Assembly: GCA_019918135.1 (NCBI GenBank) | Contig: WBZZ01005750.1 | Location: 157,001-221,000, forward strand | Source: Paulinella micropora | Taxonomy: Eukaryota > Cercozoa > Imbricatea > Euglyphida > Paulinellidae | Length of the DNA: 64,000 nucleotides | Direction: 5' to 3' | Shown: in pieces, positions 22,200 through 32,608 of the stretch | How the letters are laid out: each line of letters opens with the position of its first letter | Numbering within the stretch: the stretch's first letter is position 1 | The notes under the pieces: generated by a model | What the model was told of the DNA's origin: nothing | Databases searched by the model: none | What the model saw: the letters and a program-made list of their open reading frames with translations, nothing else | Made by a program: the position numbers and the translations under genes

Positions 22200-24020
22200 A
22201 ACTACAACAACAACAACTTCAACCTCAACAACCTCATCAACGTCTACAGTTTCAACAACAGCTACAGCAACACATCCAACCTTCATCTTCTCTGTCTTCC
22301 TCCTCTTGTATTGCTCCTTCCAGTAGTTTCCCCTTGGTGGGTTCCAGTTCTTCTTCTGCTCAGCAGCCTCTGGTGCTGTGTAATGAACAGAGTGGCTTGC
22401 AAGGCAATGTGGTCCCTTCAAGCCTCTCTGCTTCTCCCTCTCTCACTTCTGCTTCCTTTTTCGTCCCTTTCCCTAGGTGGATTTGGGAAATTGCCAAGAC
22501 TGAGGCTGAGGAAGAGATGGGCGCTTTGGTTCGCTCTCTTCCCCCGTCCAAGGTCTCTTCTTTGTCGTGCAATGTTGGGATTTCAGTCTCCCCCTCTGTG
22601 CCTTCTGATCTGTTGACAGCTGGGATCGTGTCCGTTGATTCCCTCCCTTCTCTGTTGTCAGAGTTGGAGAGTGGAAACATCTGGTGGCATGACTTTCCCT
22701 TCTGGTCTTTCATCCTTCCTGCCTCTCCCTCTATTTCTCTTTCCTCCCTTATACCTAGGCTACGGCAGGCCAGAGTGGTTGCGTTGATAGGGTTTCACGG
22801 CAAGGTGGAACTTTTGTGTTTCGAACCTCACACCACGCATGTTTGGTTCGTTCGTGACTCTTCTCGCGGCTTGCAGGTCGGGGGTATAGCTCTGGTAGAC
22901 TTTAGGTTTCAGAGGGGGAGAGGTAGGAATATCCATTTCTTTGGCTGCAATGAGGGTGACAAGAGGTTTCAGCCGGGCAAACGTGAGGTTTTGCCGGTTT
23001 GGAATGGTGTTATTAAACCATATAAATCTGTCTTCAAAGTAGACAATATCGTGGGCCTTGCTAAGCTTTGCTTGCCGGAAGCAGAGGTCGTTTGGCTTGA
23101 GGGATTCCTTACGGGCACTGACACCCACTATAGAGGCACAGGAGAATTCTCACGCGATTATTCTCTTGCTCGTGCCCTCTCAGAGGAAGACAACAGTCAG
23201 ATCTATTACGCCAACATGAAAGCAGTTGAGAAAGGCTTCATGGCGGGCCCGTTCACAAGGCCTCCCTTTCCGAACAACGCTTGCTGTCATCAAGCCATAG
23301 TCACGCGTGAGCATGCCATCCCGAAAGATAAATGGCATCCTGAGAATGGAGAAAGGAGGTTAATCAATGACCTTTCCTTTCCCCGTTTTCTCTCCTTCAA
23401 TCAGCTTTGCCCGAGAACGGATGATGGGGTAGAGTATTATACGCACGACATGCAGATGGCTAGGATCATCCAAGCCGGTCCCGGTTGTGTCGTCTTTGGG
23501 GCAGATGTCAAGTCTGCTTACAACCAGACCCCGTTGCTGCCTTCGCTCTTCTGGCAACAGGTTTCTTCGTGCAGAGACCCCGTCACCGGCAACCTTGTGT
23601 ACTTCGTTCTTCTTGTGCCCGGGTTTGGGGGCGTCTATGCCGCCGACGGCTGGAATCGTTTTGCTAGAGCCCTCGAGTCCATCTTTCTCTACAATTCTAT
23701 CCCAATGAAGCTTTATGTCGACAACAGTGACGTCGTCTGCGCTTCCTGGAAGGAAGCCAGGGCGCTCAGGTTAAAATTCGATAGCCTCTCTAAGTTTCTG
23801 GGGATTCCGTGGCACGAGGAATTTATTGGCCAGTCCTTTCGCGCCCTCGGTTGGCACAAGGACACTCGCAAGGGCTTTTGGTTCGTAGAGCTGCCCTCTG
23901 ACAAGCGCAAGATCGTTCTGGACGCCTTGGACACCATCGCTGGTGGCGGCTTCTACTCTGTCAAGTCTTTCGAGCGGTTCCTGGGCCTTTTGTGCTTTGT
24001 CTCCCAGATGCTCTTTTTTC
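21287..24020 (+). pseudogene. DIRS ORF2 N-terminus and reverse transcriptase, cut by inversion
   Basis: The frame starting at 21287 is Ser-rich, then enters a polyglutamine run encoded by a CAA microsatellite. Stops beginning at 22064 lie within the repeat, and the same frame reopens by 22334 and runs to the breakpoint. RT blocks are WHPENGERRLINDLSFPR, VVFGADVKSAYNQTPL, FVLLVPGFGGVYAA and the catalytic box MKLYVDNSD, where the second Asp of the usual YxDD is Asn. The thumb-like SFERFLGLLCFVSQM ends at the junction at 24,020. RNase H and recombinase of the same element continue at 36,200 (minus). Confidence 0.85.
21848..22232 (+). repeat. CAA microsatellite inside DIRS ORF2
   Basis: About 385 bases of CAA with scattered CAT, CGA, CTA and AAT interruptions. 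All three plus-strand frames are long and read as poly-Gln, poly-Asn and poly-Thr. Stops in the Gln frame come from point changes within the repeat. Confidence 0.95.
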
Positions 24021-26858
24021 TTCGACCAGCGGAAGAAATTACGCCCAATCATGTTTATTAGTAGGAAGTTGTGTGCGGCCGAGAGAAACTATTGCACAAG
24101 GCAAAGAGAGGCGTTGGCGGTAGTATGGGCCCTCAAGAGGCTCAGAGAGTATTTGTGGGGAGGACCTCAATTTGCTGTCAGAACTGATCATCATAACCTG
24201 TTATGGTTGATGAATCATGAACAGACGGGACGGCTGGCGCGGTGGCAAGCGTTTTTGTCTTGTTTCGATTTTACAATGGTCCATCTACCGGGAAAGCGAA
24301 ATGTGGTCGCTGATAGCCTCTCTAGGCTAGAGTTTAACTCAGAAGTATCGGCGTTGGTGTCCACGGTGGAGATGGAAGACTTGTCCACTGACAAGGTGTA
24401 TGAGGTCAGCCACATTGAGGCGATGGAGATGGCGAGTGGAGTCCGATATGACCGCACAGGTCTACGGTACAGTCCACAAGGCCCGGATCACGGGATATGT
24501 TGTGAGCTACATACCCAGGAGGACGCTGAGTGGTCCTATGAGGTATATGAGAATGCGAAGGCGAACATAAGAGAGGAAGAGGAGACGCAGGAAGTTTATG
24601 CGGAGCCTCCTCAAGAGCGGAGAAGTGACCTAGACGATGACCCGGAAAGAATCGGGGTACGGCTAGAAGATGGTACTATCCATATAGCCTCGCCTACCGC
24701 ATGGAGGCAACAACAGGCTCAAGATCCGGAGTTTAAGGAACTCATACAGTTATATCAGAACCCGGATGAGCTGAAGATAACGAAAGCGATCAAAGATCAG
24801 ATGAAGGAGATGGGATGGAGAGATGGTCTACTGTGGTACAAGGGCCTTCACGGTTGCTATGCGTCACAGCCGGACAAATGGACCCTTTGGGTACCGGAGA
24901 GTCTGAGACGATTTATATTTGTCGCAGCCCACAATTGCCCACTTTTGGCGCATCCGGGTCGACAACGAACTCACATGTTCGTAGCGAGGCGATTCTGGTG
25001 GAAGAAGATGAAGGAGGAGATAGATCAGGCGGTGGATGCATGCATCCCGTGCAAGATAAACAAAACACCACTGAAGGCAAATTTCGGCCTGATTGGCGAA
25101 TTTCCTCTTCATGCGGGGATGTTTGAGTTTATACACATTGATCATGTGGGACCTTTCCCAGAATCGAAGGATGGTTACAAATACCTCCTTACGGCTATTG
25201 ACAGAGCCACCAACTATGTGTGGATCATCCCTGTCAAAGACGTTACCGGCAAGACGACGGCCGAGGCGCTGATCGATAGGATCATCTCACAGATCGGAGT
25301 ACCAGGAAAGATATGTTCTGATCGAGGCTCGGACTTTAATAACGAGGTCATCGACAAACTATCTAAGTATTACGGGATGAAATGGCAATATGTTACTGCC
25401 TATAACCCGCGAGCAAATGGGAAAATCGAGCGGGTACACAGACCCCTCAAAGCCTCGCTAAAGATGTATTGCACGAAGAAGGAGAATCAAAGAGCATGGG
25501 TCGAGGCAGCACCATCATTTGCGTTTGCTATGAACTGTCTACCCTCTACGGCGTTAGGAGGCTCGAAGAGCTCAATCTCGCCATATCAGTTAGTATATGG
25601 GCGTGAGCCTGATATCCCGACTTCGCTCCTTCACCCAAAAGACACTTGGGCGGATGCGGATGAGTTGTTTGGGATGAGACTTAGAGTGAAGATGGAGGCG
25701 GAACAAATAGTCAGGGCGCATAGAGAGGCGGAGCGCCGAAAGACTGATGCTGAAGGGGTGCGACAAGCGCACTTGGATCAGATCAAGTTCCAGGTCGGGG
25801 ATATTGTACTATTGTACCATCCTCAAGTCCCGAAGAGAGTCAGCTCTAAGCTGTTCACTCACTGGAAAGGACCTTATCAGATTATGGAACAGACGGGACC
25901 TCTGAATTACAAGATCAGGGGTAGAGGGAAGGTGCAAATTGTGAATGTAAGAAGGCTGGTTAAGTATGATCCCTTCTTACTGGAAGATGAATCCGTTGAG
26001 GAGGCGTTAAAACGGATGAAGGATGATTTCAAAGAGGTGCCGCCCATCCACAAGGAGGCTGGCATAGACGAAGACGATGCTTATCGGGCACCGATAGCTG
26101 AGAAGGAGGAGAGTGAGGTGGACAGCAAGGAGAAGACTGACCGCATAAGCGCGGTGGGGACTCAGTCCAAGTCTCCGCGAGAGCATAGCGGAAAGAAGGA
26201 GAAGATCACAGAGGCGCAGCTAAGGAGAGCGCGGAATGATCTCATCAACGACCAACCGAGGAAGGCGATGAGGTCGATGAGATCAAAGGACGTCCACCAG
26301 GAGGAGGAGGGGACGGACACTGACCCAAACGCGGGCAACGTTGAGATTGTCCATGAGCGATGGAAGGAAGGCGATGCGATAGCAACCATCGCACGGGTGA
26401 AAGATGCTTTCTATCTGATGAGACCAGCGGAACAACATGTCGCTGATGACACTCTCTCAGACTTATACTTGATGCGGGTCGTGGCGGTCCCACGACAGAT
26501 GCGTGTCACACGGACACTCAAAATATCATCAGCCGCAAAGATAGTACAACCGATACTCCAGTTCTGGAGAAGTATGGACCCGGTTGAGGTTCCAAAGGCA
26601 AGACATTATCTGCCAGTATATAAAGACGCAAAAAGTCTCGAGACATGGGATGATACAATTACTCCCAGAGACAAGGATTACACTGCGTGGACCATTCAGA
26701 CACTGCCAAGAGGAGTGCTTGATGTCCCTTTTGAATTATCGTTGGGCGGAATCCCTAATAAGATCTGGGACATTCTCGAACAGTCAAAGTTCGATCTGAC
26801 TTTTGTTGGTGGTCCTCCACCAGGCAAAGAAATCCGCGCCAGACGACGAAGGCAGTGA
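24021..26858 (+). CDS. Gypsy-2 RNase H and integrase with C-terminal extension (5'-truncated by inversion)
   Basis: The frame is open without interruption. RNase H: MFISRKLCAAERNYCTRQREALAVVW, REYLWGG, RTDHHNLLWLMN, then VADSLSRLE. Integrase: zinc domain H-x-H-x-C-x2-C (AHNCPLLAH...ACIPCKINK), catalytic core with D (HIDHVGPFPES), D (CSDRGSDFNNEV) and E (NGKIERVHRPLKA), and GPY/F module (SSKLFTHWKGPYQIMEQTG). All catalytic residues are present. About 270 further residues follow: a charged linker and a domain with FYLMRPAEQHVADDTLSDLYLM and VLDVPFELSLGGIP that is also present in gypsy-1. The codons at 23943-24020 in this frame belong to the DIRS element, so the apparent start there is an artefact of the junction. 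Confidence 0.93.
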   Translation, partial: FDQRKKLRPIMFISRKLCAAERNYCTRQREALAVVWALKRLREYLWGGPQFAVRTDHHNLLWLMNHEQTGRLARWQAFLSCFDFTMVHLPGKRNVVADSLSRLEFNSEVSALVSTVEMEDLSTDKVYEVSHIEAMEMASGVRYDRTGLRYSPQGPDHGICCELHTQEDAEWSYEVYENAKANIREEEETQEVYAEPPQERRSDLDDDPERIGVRLEDGTIHIASPTAWRQQQAQDPEFKELIQLYQNPDELKITKAIKDQMKEMGWRDGLLWYKGLHGCYASQPDKWTLWVPESLRRFIFVAAHNCPLLAHPGRQRTHMFVARRFWWKKMKEEIDQAVDACIPCKINKTPLKANFGLIGEFPLHAGMFEFIHIDHVGPFPESKDGYKYLLTAIDRATNYVWIIPVKDVTGKTTAEALIDRIISQIGVPGKICSDRGSDFNNEVIDKLSKYYGMKWQYVTAYNPRANGKIERVHRPLKASLKMYCTKKENQRAWVEAAPSFAFAMNCLPSTALGGSKSSISPYQLVYGREPDIPTSLLHPKDTWADADELFGMRLRVKMEAEQIVRAHREAERRKTDAEGVRQAHLDQIKFQVGDIVLLYHPQVPKRVSSKLFTHWKGPYQIMEQTGPLNYKIRGRGKVQIVNVRRLVKYDPFLLEDESVEEALKRMKDDFKEVPPIHKEAGIDEDDAYRAPIAEKEESEVDSKEKTDRISAVGTQSKSPREHSGKKEKITEAQLRRARNDLINDQPRKAMRSMRSKDVHQEEEGTDTDPNAGNVEIVHERWKEGDAIATIARVKDAFYLMRPAEQHVADDTLSDLYLMRVVAVPRQMRVTRTLKISSAAKIVQPILQFWRSMDPVEVPKARHYLPVYKDAKSLETWDDTITPRDKDYTAWTIQTLPRGVLDVPFELSLGGIPNKIWDILEQSKFDLTFVGGPPPGKEIRARRRRQ

Positions 26859-27670
26859 CAAAGAAACTATTTTTCTTTATGCGTCTCAAATAAACTGATT
26901 GATTGCCCACGGCGTATCATGATTTGATCATGCATCATCAGTTATCAATATGAATATTAAAAAGACTCAGTGATATAACTTGGCATTCGATCGCAACATA
27001 CGAGTGCGAAAGGTCGATCGACGATGATACTACACCGTATACGGGGATCGCTAGTGTATTGAGCGATGGTGTTCCCGGGTATGACCCTTTCCAAGTCCTG
27101 GGATGATGTTCTCGAAAATGAAATGTTCTCTGAAACTTTCATTAAATTATTTTTTACGATAGATTATATACTGTCGTACCTGAGCACGGTCAATCTCTAC
27201 TTGTGTCGGTATATCGCAGGGTCGGGTACATACACCTCGACTTCGGATATAGCTAATATTAGGACTGGCCCCCTAATACTATATCATAGGATATCCGCCT
27301 TATACAAGGGTATGTCATTAAAAAAGACAATGTACTTACGATCTCCCTGTGAATAATAATAATAATAATGATAATGAGAAGAAGAAGAAGGAGATCAAAG
27401 GGGGAATCGTACTACAGCACCACGTTGCTTGTATTTTTTATTAATAGTACGTTTGTTCTTGACATACTGCCGAAAAACAAATTGAGGGGAAGGAGTTCAA
27501 AATTTACAAGAAAGGCTAGAGAATCCGCTTTGACGTGCCGTATGAGGATATATTTATCGTCTTTTAGCGTCTATCCGTGGGTCGATGCACTGTGTGGCAT
27601 GACTCCATAGTGCATACTATTTGCAGAAAGAAATCAGAAGGTGTATGACGAAAATGCTATTTCCGTCATA
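26859..27670 (+). other. Gypsy-2 3' untranslated region
   Basis: No ORF with recognisable content lies between the integrase stop and the polypurine tract. A short AAT run is at 27,353-27,373. Confidence 0.6.
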
Positions 27671-27687
27671 AAATCGGGAGGGGGTAC
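27671..27687 (+). promoter_or_regulatory. Polypurine tract of gypsy-2
   Basis: AAAATCGGGAGGGGG followed by TAC lies immediately before the 3' LTR start (TGTAGGC). Such tracts prime plus-strand DNA synthesis. Gypsy-1 has a matching tract at its 3' LTR. Confidence 0.7.
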
Positions 27688-27926
27688 TGTAGGCATCACC
27701 CCCCGGATAGCCGGTAAAAAGTACCTTTTCCTGGTGACAGGTGCACCAGCTTGTTTTTCAGTATTATTTGTCCGGATTTGGACCTGATGCCATTTTATTC
27801 CTGGTCTGTTGCCGTTTTCCTTTTTGGCTTCACTGAGCTAATATAACGAGACATCATTCTCATCTTTTGAGGACTGTGTTTGGTTGTATTACCGACTTTT
27901 TACGAGCTATCGTTGGGGGCATTACA
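27688..27926 (+). repeat. 3' LTR of gypsy-2
   Basis: A 239-base repeat beginning TGTAGGCATC and ending GCATTACA. Its partner is 42,617-42,853 on the minus strand, with about seven differences (about 3%, hand count). Confidence 0.95.
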
Positions 27927-27952
27927 GCTCAGAAACGGCGGGTCCGTCGAAA

Positions 27953-28260
27953 TTTTACTCAACCAAATTCAACAACTTCGCCAGTAACACAATCTTCTTC
28001 ACTTATATAAATAAAGATCAAAGATGGTTGGAAAATGTGGGAGACTAGCGAAGCCCAAAAACCACCAAGGCAAACACCAGCCAGTTCCCGTTGTCCGGTC
28101 TAACGATAATATATTCTGACCTAAAAAGGGTAACGGACCTTTTTAGTAATATTATCATTATCCGGTTCAAGAGTGTTGTTAATAGGAACAATCTCTTATT
28201 GTGTCTAGACCGACACGGGGTATTAATAAAGTAGCACATATTTACCTATCTGCGCCTACA
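27953..28260 (-). repeat. 3' LTR of gypsy-1 (3' end truncated)
   Basis: Reverse complement of 7040-7345. It lacks about 45 bases at the end compared with the probable 5' LTR. A 26-base segment of unknown origin separates it from the gypsy-2 LTR. A polypurine tract precedes it on the minus strand, which identifies it as the 3' LTR. Confidence 0.88.
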
Positions 28261-28277
28261 ATCCCCCCTCCCCGGTT
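28261..28277 (-). promoter_or_regulatory. Polypurine tract of gypsy-1
   Basis: The minus strand reads AAACCGGGGAGGGGGGAT directly before TGTAGGCGC. It closely resembles the gypsy-2 tract. Confidence 0.7.
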
Positions 28278-29131
28278 TATACCGACAACCTCTATTGATT
28301 AGGAGTAGAGAGGTAAATGTGAGCGGTAGGAATATGTGGGCTGTCGAGGTTTGGCTCGAGGTTGGTGGCTTCTCTTCTTCTAGTAATCAGATAGGCGATC
28401 GAAGGAAGGAAATGTAACTTTAGGCGTTACTCCGGATGATTTGGATTTCGGAACATGTGCGAAATTCGAATTTGATTTCGAATTTAATTATCAAATTTAA
28501 ATTTGAATTTCACTCTACCCCCCCCCTTGATGACCCTTGTCATCCGAGTGTGAGGAGTAACTTTTTTTGTTCTGGCTCTCCCGAATTGGTCGGGTTCCCT
28601 GTCTGGGAGAAAGATAGGATTGCAGTGGAGATGCAGTAATACTATGCTCGTAGACATGGCATGTCAGTCGCTCCATGGGCTCCCTGGATGGGTCGGAGGT
28701 TAAACGAGACCAGGACGTAAAAATACCTTCACCCAAGCTGACCTATTGGCGGTAGGCTGGGATGAATGTATTCTCGTCCCGGATCCCTTGCTGGGGTGGA
28801 GAAAAGTATACAATCACAATCTAGCCTTTTGGCGGACAGATTGCGGATATATACCCTCACAGCGCGCTGCGGATCCCCTTATTAGACGGGAGGCAATCGG
28901 GCCCGAATAAGAGTCCACCTATGAACAAATTTGTTAGCTATATATTGTTAACAAACTTGCCCGTAGGTCGTCCATTTGTTGGAATGAACGGGCGCTTTGC
29001 CAGTCTAGATGTTTGTTTCGTTTTTGGTGTCCTCGGTGGACTTTTTGTATAGATATATACAATTGTGTAGAGCCAGCTTGAAATTATTTTTGGAAGTGTC
29101 TAGGAAAGTATACAACCCCTATTGGAGGGTC
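28278..29131 (-). other. Gypsy-1 3' non-coding region
   Basis: No supported ORF. An imperfect inverted repeat at 28,919-28,970 (CCTATGAAC...CCGTAGG, with AAATTTGTTA/TAACAAACTT inner arms) could form a hairpin. Confidence 0.5.
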
Positions 29132-31681
29132 TCAAAACACATCGTTCTCGTCTTCCTCCACGTATCGGACGAAATTGTCCTCTGTGCTGGACTGGAAGGG
29201 TGAGCGGTACCGCCCCTCTGGTTGGTCGGAGGGTGGATCGTCGCGCTCGTGATCGAGTTGGATGTGGATCATTTGCCGTTTGTCATCAGATAGATCGAAC
29301 GGTCGGATCGACGACCGTGGTTGGTCGTACTCAGGGTATAGTCTTTGCATTATAATATTATCCCCGAGTTTATATTCGTACACTTGCTCCACCGTGGGTA
29401 ACAGTGTCGAGAGTGGTATATATAGTGCAATGGCTTTGTAGCTTTGTGCCATCTGAGCTCTTCGTCTTGCACCGCGCTGTCCCACTCTGGACGAGCGTGA
29501 TAACGGAAGTTTCGAGCTCACCTCTCCGCCCAGGATTGGAGGCGTTGAGGGTCGGTTGGGCGGGCATCTTCGCGGTCAATCAAGATATTGAGTAGGTATC
29601 CATGGCAGTTTCGAACAGGCGATAGCGAATGGCTATGAGCCATACCGCCATGTGTTCTTGTTGAAAACAGAGATAATGTCTTTGTCGCAGCCTTGCCACT
29701 CCCTGAAATCGGTCGGGGATTGTAGGTGGCTGGGGGCGATAGTAGCTCCGCCTATGGTAGAGGGTGAAAATATGTGACGCCACTATCTGATAGGCAGGGG
29801 ATAGGAGACGGTTATCGGGCACTCTCCTCAAGGGGCACTCCGAGGGCCTCGTTGATTTGGCGCAACTCGTCACCTTCCGCCGACAGATTGAATGGGAGGT
29901 CGCGGCCCTTTCGGAGGTGATAGGCTCGGTATGCCTGAACCTCGTCCGGGAGAGGTAGGCCCGCTCTCTCCAGGAGTCGGTAGTAGGCACTGATATCCAA
30001 TTGTGACCATCGGAGCCTTCGAAGCTCGTAGGGTTCCAAGAGCTGTTTGGGCAGCGCTTTGATGCTATAGAATCGTAGCACATACGCTCTTTGTTGATCG
30101 GATAAGCTAGCCCAGCCTGTGATGGTCCGAGTCAACGCCCACTGCTCCATGGTCAGTGATGTAGGATCCCCTGGGATGGGTATGTAGGGTACCACGTGTG
30201 GGAGTGGATTTTCGGGCCAGGTTGGTGGGCTCTGAGGGACTTCCCACGGTCTAGTAACTGGCTACTGCCATGGTCGTTCCTTCTCAAGAGATTTGTGCTC
30301 CAAACACATATGTGGTCCCCATCGCTCTGGCGACATGTATAGGTCGGGGTCAAGGATCCACTTGTGTCCGCAGTTATGGCTGCCGTTGGAGGGCACTGTG
30401 CGCACACCACCGCAGGTCACTCGGAGACGGTTCTCGTCATGTGCCGCGTAGTGATAGGATGGGGTGTGAGAGTATACCCCCCGTTCATCTTGCATTGGTG
30501 GAAGTGGCGGTGGTATGCTTTCCTCAGGGACGACCCCGTGGCCGGTTCGTCCTCAAAATAGTGAGGGTCCGGTACCCAGTTGACCTGGTTGCCAACGAGC
30601 ATATGCCGATGATATGGCTCCGCCGTTGGTTTGAACGGACTAGAACGCGGATTGGTTGTATGTTTGAGCCCTGGGCATTCAAGCCGTAGGCGGCGCTCCG
30701 CGTCCGTAATATCCGGTACGGAGGGTATATGCGGTGCATTTGGCGTGACGCCGGGTCAAAGGCGTATCGGACGGGTTTTTCGTATTCCTCGCTCGCCTCG
30801 TCCCCTTGGAAGAGGTGAGGATCCATTCTCCGCAACATGGTTTGCATCGGGATGCGATACGGCATCAATAATCGGTTGACGCGTGCATAGTTGACCCTCT
30901 CGGGCGGGCTGGAAGGGGGAGGTTTGGGTTTCCCTGATTTGGATTCCCATCGGATGAGACGGTAGACTTTCTGGCCTACCTGTCTATCCCCATGACAGTA
31001 TACCGGTCGGTCGATCGGTCCGTATACGTATTGGATATCATCCTTTTTGTGGAAGTATGCCACAAATTCCTCTTTCCTGCCCCAGTGTCGGGGTTGTTCA
31101 GGTGGTGGAGACCGATGGTGTTGATAATCCATGTTATGGGGTGCGGGGACGAGTCTTTCCTCCTCGACCGGGTTTAACCCGTCGCTGTATTTATCGGGCT
31201 CGGTTTTATCCTTACACCCGAACCGCCGCCAATATTCACGGCGTGCCTTTAAGCGTCGCTTAGCTCGGTTGCGCGCCATGACTTCAGCATCACTATCCTC
31301 ACCCAACTCGTAATCGGTGTCGGATTGATCGAACTCGTCCTCGTCCCGTACGCGCCATGGTTCCGGGTCAACCCATGGTTGTCGAAGGATACCCTCTGGG
31401 TCGACTTCCTCAAGGATACCTTCTGGGTCGACATCCTCATCCGTCGGGGATGAGGAAGGTGTGCGCGCAACACTAGCCGGCGTTGCGGCTCCCTCCGGGT
31501 TCATGTGGGTAGGCTCGGTGTTCGAGTGATCGGAAAGAGTGCTGAGTGGTGTTCTAGGTGAAGTGGGGCTCGGTCGGGGTTGTGCGTGTCCCTCCGGAAT
31601 GGTTCCGGCCCCCTTGGAATCCGAGTGTGCTGTTTTGTGTCGTTTGTGTGGTGGGGTGGCAAACCTGGGGCTCTCCGACAT
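29132..31681 (-). pseudogene. Gypsy-1 ORF3 downstream of pol, unknown function, frameshifted
   Basis: The longest piece (31681-30524, 385 aa) starts MSESPRFATPP. It is Ser/Pro/Thr-rich for about 80 residues, then acidic with a repeated VDPEGIL motif, then basic (RNRAKRRLKARREYWRR), then has aromatic-rich segments (YVYGPIDRPVYCHGDRQVGQ). Further pieces in other frames (30602-30417, 30495-30262, 30195-29812, 29521-29132) appear to continue it, giving about 800 residues before decay. It lies on the sense strand of gypsy-1 between pol and the 3' LTR, the place where some LTR elements carry a third gene. No known domain is recognised. Confidence 0.5.
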
Positions 31682-31750
31682 AGGTAAATCGGACTCAGAC
31701 GGTTGTTTGGCCTCCGGCGGCGCCCCTGCTATCGGCTGGCCTTCTTGCCT

Positions 31751-31891
31751 CTAGTCCGATGCTTTCCCCTTATCGACCGCGATGACTTGCATTAGCAAGT
31801 GTACCACCGCGATAACGCACACAGACGCCACGCACGCTAATAGGAACGCTAGGTACTGCTCCAGCGCTGTCTGCATGCCCATAGGTGGCAT
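31751..31891 (-). CDS. Short membrane-span ORF (46 aa) upstream of gypsy-1 ORF3
   Basis: ATG at 31,891 and TAG at 31,751. The peptide starts MPPMGMQTALEQY and has a 25-residue hydrophobic stretch (LAFLLACVASVCVIAVVHLL), then KGK near the end. One transmembrane helix is predicted. It ends 69 bases before the ORF3 Met on the same strand. It could be a separate leader ORF or an N-terminal piece of ORF3 now out of frame. No family is recognised. Confidence 0.4.
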   Translation of the reverse strand: MPPMGMQTALEQYLAFLLACVASVCVIAVVHLLMQVIAVDKGKASD

Positions 31892-32608
31892 AAGGGCTTG
31901 ATTGTCGGTATGTCTGTAAGCCTAAATTATGAGCAAGGCAAGTGTATTTGCTGTGAATTATGGGATGTTTGTCGTCTTTGCACACTTGCTTACTTATGTA
32001 CATGCCAACAGGGGATTTGGGTGCGACGTGAGCCCTTGGATCCCTTCGCCTGTCCGTACTTAATGCATCGGGATTATATATGAATCGGGCTGTCTAGGAA
32101 TAGGGACACTTAAGTGCATGAATGAAGTATATATGCTTATGGCTTTTGGTGTTTTTCAACCTTCCACCCAAACAATAAGACAGGGAGGACGTGACATAAA
32201 TGACGTAACATTCTGTGGAGAATAATTTATCACACCCTACGCATGCCAGAGCCGCGAGAGGCGGGCTAGCAACAGGCGAGTGTGATGTGCAATGGCCAGG
32301 TTGAGCTAGCCAGAAATTATTCCGACCCATGGTGGTAACACCAACTAACGACCCGTCAAGATACCTTCAGGGCCGTCGCACCCCACGGGGGCGGGGCAGG
32401 GTCATTTTTCCCGTTTGTTACATCATGTTAGGTCCAATCCCCTCTTTCCCGTGGAAGAGCGGACTTAGGTAGTATTTTAAACAAGACAGAGGTATTTTCT
32501 GGTGTTTCCCTAGTATGGTAGTGGCTAGGGCTCCGCTCGGTGCGGTTGGGCCCGGTACCCCTATACTACCCGTGTTTTGGCTATGCGTTTCCTCGATCAT
32601 CACCTCGA
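31892..32608 (-). other. Gypsy-1 spacer between pol stop and the short membrane ORF
   Basis: No supported ORF; it contains short direct and inverted AT-rich motifs only. Confidence 0.45.

Larger units (their letters stand above)
19420..24020 (+). mobile_element. DIRS/PAT-like YR retrotransposon, 5' part
   Basis: It comprises terminal repeat A1, ORF1 (Gag-like with CCCH finger) and ORF2 N-terminus with RT. It stops at 24,020, where the reading passes without a gap into gypsy-2 RNase H. The missing RNase H, tyrosine recombinase and right terminal repeats are at 36,200-33,425 on the minus strand. Total reconstructed length is about 7.4 kb. Class I YR elements integrate by a tyrosine recombinase instead of an integrase. 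Confidence 0.9.
24021..27926 (+). mobile_element. Ty3/gypsy retrotransposon gypsy-2, 3' part
   Basis: It contains RNase H, integrase, a long C-terminal extension, 3' untranslated sequence, polypurine tract and 3' LTR. The 5' part (LTR, gag, protease, RT) is on the minus strand at 42,853-36,201. Reconstructed length is about 10.6 kb. Confidence 0.92.

Noticed and set aside
21708-22616. Poly-Asn and poly-Thr proteins in the CAA repeat
   Set aside because: Alternative-frame readings of the microsatellite; only the Gln frame is collinear with RT.
23943-26858. A single 971-residue ORF starting at 23,943
   Set aside because: Its first 26 codons are DIRS RT sequence in the wrong frame; the real gypsy-2 coding sequence enters at 24,021. 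The long ORF is a by-product of the junction.
30270-30689. Plus-strand ORFs within gypsy-1 ORF3
   Set aside because: Antisense shadows of the minus-strand coding region.
29132-31891. Envelope gene of gypsy-1
   Set aside because: The position and a hydrophobic segment invite the idea, but there is no signal peptide, cleavage site or Cys pattern to support it.
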